NCBI RefSeq assembly: GCF_001723355.1
Contig: NZ_LPWE01000004.1
Span: 1-64,000, forward strand
DNA length: 64,000 nucleotides
Origin: Methyloceanibacter stevinii
GTDB taxonomy: Bacteria; Pseudomonadota; Alphaproteobacteria; Rhizobiales; Methyloligellaceae
Direction of reading: 5' to 3'
Made by a program: the position numbers and the translations under genes. The notes under the pieces were generated by a model. It had not been told where the DNA came from and searched no databases. It saw only the letters and a program-made list of their open reading frames with translations. How positions within the stretch are numbered: the stretch's first letter is position 1; each line of letters opens with the position of its first letter. Of the stretch, positions 60,506 through 64,000 are shown piece after piece.

Positions 60506-61396
60506 ATGGCGCGTCCGGCGAATTTTGGGACAAGCCCGATTCCGCGAAAGGGCGGGGTCGGGCTCAAGCCTGAGCACTATCGCGACATTCTCGACGGCGA
60601 TCCCGAGATCGGCTGGTTCGAAATCCACGCCGAGAATTACATGGGGGCGGGCGGGCCACCCCATGCCTATCTGACCGCCATCCGGGAGCGCTATCCCCTG
60701 TCGCTGCACGGCGTGGGTCTTTCCATTGGCGGCGCGGGGCCGCTCGATGCCGATCATCTCGCGCGTCTGCGCGCGCTCGCCGACCGCTATCAGCCCGCCC
60801 TGTTTTCCGAGCATTTGGCTTGGTCCAGCCACGACACGGTCTACCTGAACGATCTCCTGCCGCTGCCGTACACGAAAGACACGCTCGCCCGGGTTTGCGA
60901 CCACATCGATCAAGTGCAGACCGCCATGAACCGGCAAATGCTGCTTGAGAATCCCTCCACCTATGTCGCCTATGCCGAGACCACGATGCGCGAGGTCGAC
61001 TTCCTGCGCGAAGTTGTACGGCGGACCGGCTGCGGGCTCTTGCTCGATGTGAACAACGTTTTCGTGCAGGCCGCCAATCACGGATTTAAGCCCGCCGACT
61101 ATCTCGACATTTTTCCGATGGACCATGTGGGCGAGATTCATCTCGGCGGGCACGCGGAGGATGCGGACGAGGACGGTTCGCTCCTGCTCATCGACGATCA
61201 CGGGCGTCGGGTAGCCGGTCCCGTCTGGACGCTTTACGCGCGAGCGCTCGCGCGCACGGGGCCGGTGCCGACGCTGATCGAATGGGACAACGACGTTCCC
61301 GACTGGCCCGTGCTGTTTGCCGAGGCCAAGCGAGCCGATGACCTGCTGGCCTCGTGCACGGAGCCCGCCGCTCCCGAGCTCGCGGCCGTTACATGA
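60506..61396 (+). CDS. bufB: MNIO (DUF692) iron enzyme BufB
   Basis: This 296-residue TIM-barrel enzyme is related to MbnB of methanobactin synthesis. It uses a multinuclear iron centre to convert cysteine residues of the precursor into modified heterocycles. Metal-binding and family motifs are [69 protein letters not shown] and LIEWDND. The ATG is four bases after the bufA stop, and its own stop overlaps bufC by ATGA. Confidence 0.92.
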   Translation: MARPANFGTSPIPRKGGVGLKPEHYRDILDGDPEIGWFEIHAENYMGAGGPPHAYLTAIRERYPLSLHGVGLSIGGAGPLDADHLARLRALADRYQPALFSEHLAWSSHDTVYLNDLLPLPYTKDTLARVCDHIDQVQTAMNRQMLLENPSTYVAYAETTMREVDFLREVVRRTGCGLLLDVNNVFVQAANHGFKPADYLDIFPMDHVGEIHLGGHAEDADEDGSLLLIDDHGRRVAGPVWTLYARALARTGPVPTLIEWDNDVPDWPVLFAEAKRADDLLASCTEPAAPELAAVT

Positions 61397-62157
61397 CGAC
61401 GGACGCTGCCCAGCGCGAGGCTGCCTTCGCGAAGGCGCTTCTCGATCCGCACGCGGGCGTTCCGGATGCTGTGAAGGGGCGCGACGGTAGCGGTCCCACG
61501 CGACGCTTCGCGGTCTACCGCAACAATGTCTACGCCAGCCTCATCGACGCGCTTGCGGGCCGCTTCCCGGCAACGGCGAAGCTCGTGGGAGAAGAGTTCT
61601 TCCGGGCGATGGCACGGGAGTACGTGGAGAAGACGCGGCCGCGGTCGGCCGTTCTGCTGTGGTATGGCGGTGACTTCCCCGACTTCATCGGCGCCTTCCC
61701 GCCCGCCTCGGCGGTTCCCTATCTCGCCGACGTGGCGCGGCTCGAATGGGCCTGGCACCAGGCCTATCACGCCGCCGATGCCGAGCCGTTGTCGCAAGAG
61801 GCGCTGACGGCGCTCGGTGAACGCGCCGAGGATATCGGCTTCGTGTTTCATCCCTCGGCCCATCTCGTCCGATCCGCCTATCCGGTGATCACCATCTGGG
61901 AGCTCACGCTGCGGGACGGCGAAGACGAACCGGGACGCCTGCCTGCCGGCGGGGAGGATGCGCTCGTGCTGCGTCCCGCGCTTCAAGTCACGGTTCGCCG
62001 GTTGCCGGCTGGCGGGGCAGCATTCGCCGAGGCGCTCATGGCGGGGGAGAAGTTAGCGGCTGCGGCGCGCACCGCTCTTGACCTCGAACCGTCCTTCGAC
62101 CTTGCCGCCAACCTCGGGGGCCTCATGCGAAGCGGCGCATTTGTCGGAACGCGGTAA
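61393..62157 (+). CDS. bufC: DUF2063 partner protein BufC
   Basis: This 254-residue protein is the partner that binds precursor and MNIO enzyme, analogous to MbnC. The DUF2063 domain shows [40 protein letters not shown] and [16 protein letters not shown]. The start ATG 61393 overlaps the bufB stop. A DoxX-type membrane gene (bufD), often fourth in such operons, is absent; a terminator follows instead. Confidence 0.9.
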   Translation: MTTDAAQREAAFAKALLDPHAGVPDAVKGRDGSGPTRRFAVYRNNVYASLIDALAGRFPATAKLVGEEFFRAMAREYVEKTRPRSAVLLWYGGDFPDFIGAFPPASAVPYLADVARLEWAWHQAYHAADAEPLSQEALTALGERAEDIGFVFHPSAHLVRSAYPVITIWELTLRDGEDEPGRLPAGGEDALVLRPALQVTVRRLPAGGAAFAEALMAGEKLAAAARTALDLEPSFDLAANLGGLMRSGAFVGTR

Positions 62158-62250
62158 ACCTACTTTAAGTTGTTATCGGTGTAGACTGCGCACTTCGCAA
62201 GACTCCCGCGCCACGACTCTCCCAACCGGCGTGACCGAGTGCGAAACAGG

Positions 62251-62288
62251 GAAGGGCGCCCCTCGTATGAGGAGCGCCCTTCTTTGCT
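62251..62288 (+). terminator. Rho-independent terminator of the bufferin operon
   Basis: GAAGGGCGC pairs with GCGCCCTTC around an inner CCTC/GAGG helix, followed by TCTTTGCTTT. Because hsp20 converges from the other side, the hairpin could also act on that transcript. Confidence 0.85.
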
Positions 62289-62330
62289 TTCGTCTGCTCT
62301 AGCGGGACCGATTTCGGCCCCTTGTCGGGC

Positions 62331-62807
62331 TTACGCCGCCTGACTGTCGATCGTCATGTCGTCGATCGTCTTGGGGGCGTCCGACTTGGTCGTGATCTCG
62401 ATGGTCCGCGGCTTCATGGCCTCGGGCAGCACGCGCTCGAGATCGACGTGCAGCAATCCGTTCTCGAGGCTCGCGCCCTTCACGACAACATGGTCCGCGA
62501 GCTGGAAGCGGCGCTCGAAGCTGCGGGCGGCGATGCCGCGATGCAGGTAGGTCGAGTTCTCCTGCTCGACGCGCTTCTCCCCGCGAACGGACAACGTATG
62601 CTCCTTGACCTCGATTTCGAGATCGGCGTCGCTGAAGCCGGCGACAGCCATGCTGATGCGATAGTCGTTCTCGCTCACCCGCTCGATGTTGTAGGGCGGA
62701 TATGCGGGGGCGTCGCCTTCGTACGTGTTCAACGTATCGAGCAACGAGCCGAGCCGGTCGAAGCCGACAGTGGAGCGATAAAGCGGGGTCAAATCGAAAT
62801 GCCTCAT
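62331..62807 (-). CDS. hsp20: Small heat-shock protein Hsp20 (IbpA family)
   Basis: This 158-residue chaperone holds unfolding proteins. The alpha-crystallin domain (about 35-130) includes YNIERVSENDYRISMAVAGF, LSVRGEKR, RSFERRFQLADHVVVKGASL and ENGLLHVDLER. The ATG at 62807 follows AGGAGGA. Its leader has a sigma-32 type promoter and a ROSE-like thermometer, so expression should be controlled at both transcription and translation. Confidence 0.94.
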   Translation of the reverse strand: MRHFDLTPLYRSTVGFDRLGSLLDTLNTYEGDAPAYPPYNIERVSENDYRISMAVAGFSDADLEIEVKEHTLSVRGEKRVEQENSTYLHRGIAARSFERRFQLADHVVVKGASLENGLLHVDLERVLPEAMKPRTIEITTKSDAPKTIDDMTIDSQAA

Positions 62808-62895
62808 GTCACATCCTCCTGATGAAGCGATATGGTGGGTGGCCCGCTCCTCATGCGGAGCCAGGCTCTGAGACGCAAAGCCCGAAGGCCTTTGC
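62808..62895 (-). promoter_or_regulatory. ROSE-like RNA thermometer in the hsp20 leader
   Basis: The leader shows UCGCU (62826-62830) five bases before AGGAGGA (62814-62820) at the Shine-Dalgarno site. This fits the ROSE consensus UYGCU that pairs with AGGA around a bulged G. A further hairpin with GCGCAAAGGCC/GGGCTTTGCG occurs upstream (about 62874-62898). At low temperature the start region would be masked; heat melts it. Confidence 0.65.
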
Positions 62896-62905
62896 GCAAA
62901 ATCGC

Positions 62906-62934
62906 ATATAGGATCGGCTCCGGGGCGCTTCAAG
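62906..62934 (-). promoter_or_regulatory. Sigma-32 (RpoH) promoter of hsp20
   Basis: On the minus strand CTTGAA (62929-62934) and CCTATAT (62906-62912) are separated by 16 bases, close to the alphaproteobacterial RpoH consensus. The predicted start of transcription lies just downstream, leaving a leader of about 90 bases. Confidence 0.75.
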
Positions 62935-63107
62935 AGCTGTAGAGCGCTGAATTCAAACAGTAAATTCAACAATCTGTCAGCGCTGTGTCCCGCTTGCGGC
63001 GCCCGCGAAGTTGCATGGTCTGTTGTCGGCGGCGCCATAGCGGCTGTAAGAAAGAGCGGCGGACCAATCCTCCCGCGTTGCGGGATTGCGGAATATCCTG
63101 AATCTCG

Positions 63108-64000
63108 ATGACTCTCGTTTCGACACCCAAGAACCCTGTCCCTCTCGGCGCCAACGCGGGCTATCTCGATGTGCGCAAGGGGGTCAAAGTCCGCTATGCG
63201 AGCTGGCAGTCGGCCTTGCAGCAGCGTGGCGGCACCGTCTGCATCTTTCCGGGCCGGAACGAGTACATCGAGAAATACTTCGAGGTGGTCGGCGAGTTGC
63301 GCCGCCGCGGGTTCGCCGTTGCCATCATCGATTGGCGCGGGCAGGGCGGGTCGACCCGGTTGGTGCGCGGCTCCTCGCGCGGACACATCCGGAGCTTCAT
63401 CGACTACGAGCAGGACATCTATCACTTCATGAAGGGTGTCGTGCTTCCCGACTGTCCCATGCCCTATTACGCGCTGGCCCATTCCATGTCCGCGCCTATC
63501 CTCTTGACGCCGCGACCAAGCGCGGGTGCTGGTTCCATCGTCTGATCACGACCTCGCCGATGGTCGAGCTGGCCGGGCTGCCGCTGCCCCAGGACGTTTG
63601 CGCCGGGTTCGCGACGGCGCTTTCTTGGGCCGGGCTCGGCAAGCAGGCGGTGCCCGGCGATCAGTCCGTGTGGACGAGCGATGTCTTCGAAGGCAATCCG
63701 CTCACCTCGGACCGGGAACGCTTCTATCGGAACGTCGAAGTGTTGAACGCGGCGCCGGGTCTTGCGGCCGGCCCCCCGACCATCGGCTGGCTGCATGCGG
63801 CGTTCGATGCCATGTCGCGCTTGGAAGGCGAGAAATACGCGCCGAAGATTCGCGTGCCCTCGCTGCTGGTCGTCGCCGGTGACGACAAGATCGTTTCCAA
63901 CAAGGCGATCGAGGCGTTGTCGTCACGACTGCGGGCGGGAACGCAGATCGTGCTGCGCGGCGCCCGGCACGAAATTCTGCAGGAACGGGATTCGATCCGT
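63108..64000 (+). CDS. Alpha/beta hydrolase (lysophospholipase-like), frame broken and cut by the window end
   Basis: The first 130 residues (VRYASWQS, GTVCIFPGRNEYIEKYFEV, IIDWRGQGGSTRLV, ALAHSMSAPILL) form the N-terminal half of a serine hydrolase fold. The nucleophile is Ser in HSMSA, where GHSMGG is usual. Near 63505 the frame shifts by one missing base and continues as DAATKRGCWFHRLITTSPMV, then SLLVVAGDDKIVSNKA with the Asp and a His in GARHEILQERDS. It continues past 64000. Related proteins are PldB-type monoacylglycerol or lysophospholipases. Confidence 0.82.

Noticed and set aside
60306..60674. A 122-codon frame across the bufA-bufB junction
   Set aside because: It is out of frame with both the DUF2282 core and the MNIO enzyme.

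Overview
The window is a GC-rich stretch of an alphaproteobacterial chromosome, most likely from a methylotroph of the order Hyphomicrobiales (Hyphomicrobium / Methyloceanibacter / Methyloligella type). The pointers are an ABC transporter of the PQQ-dependent catabolism-associated family, pqqB, rhizobial-style imuA-imuB-dnaE2, a GTTC-N7-GTTC SOS box, and an sHSP gene with a sigma-32 promoter and a ROSE-like leader. No tRNA, rRNA, CRISPR array, insertion sequence or phage gene was seen.

Region 1 (1-20.3 kb) looks like a metal-acquisition and PQQ island. It holds a LutE/LutF-like ABC exporter-type pair, a convergent NitT/TauT-type ABC importer, a sensor kinase and OmpR-type regulator, two coupled paralogous exported proteins, a dedicated ExbB-ExbD-TonB motor with a small secreted protein, and two large paralogous TonB-dependent receptors. 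An SH3-domain protein, a tiny PepSY-like periplasmic protein and an orphan pqqB follow. The first receptor carries an extremely acidic loop (20 of 24 residues Asp/Glu). LutEF and TonB receptors are known from lanthanide uptake for PQQ-dependent XoxF alcohol dehydrogenases, so the best reading is a lanthanide-uptake locus. The substrate is inferred, not shown.

Region 2 (20.3-34 kb) carries a Cys-rich exported protein, a CHAD protein, the thiamine genes thiO-thiS-thiG-thiE, a gamma-glutamyltransferase, the SOS mutagenesis cassette imuA-imuB-dnaE2 with a perfect alphaproteobacterial LexA box, a methyltransferase and an L,D-transpeptidase.

Region 3 (34-53.4 kb) carries an orphan Flp pilin, a DUF1007 plus NicO-type nickel/cobalt exporter pair, a Nudix hydrolase, ferrochelatase, an SPFH/NfeD pair, two tiny paralogs, glpD, a B12-radical SAM enzyme, kdsD, a beta-barrel porin, galU, galE, two MltB-type lytic transglycosylases and a degenerate SGNH (DUF459) protein: largely envelope and surface polymer functions.

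Region 4 (53.4-64 kb) carries gltB/gltD, a bufferin operon (bufA-bufB-bufC: precursor peptide, MNIO enzyme, partner), the heat-shock gene hsp20 and the 5' part of a lysophospholipase-like hydrolase cut by the window end.

Important caveat: at least eleven otherwise conserved genes have reading frames broken by one or two bases, often at short G or C runs. This suggests consensus errors in the assembly more than true pseudogenes. These genes are reported as CDS with the approximate break position.
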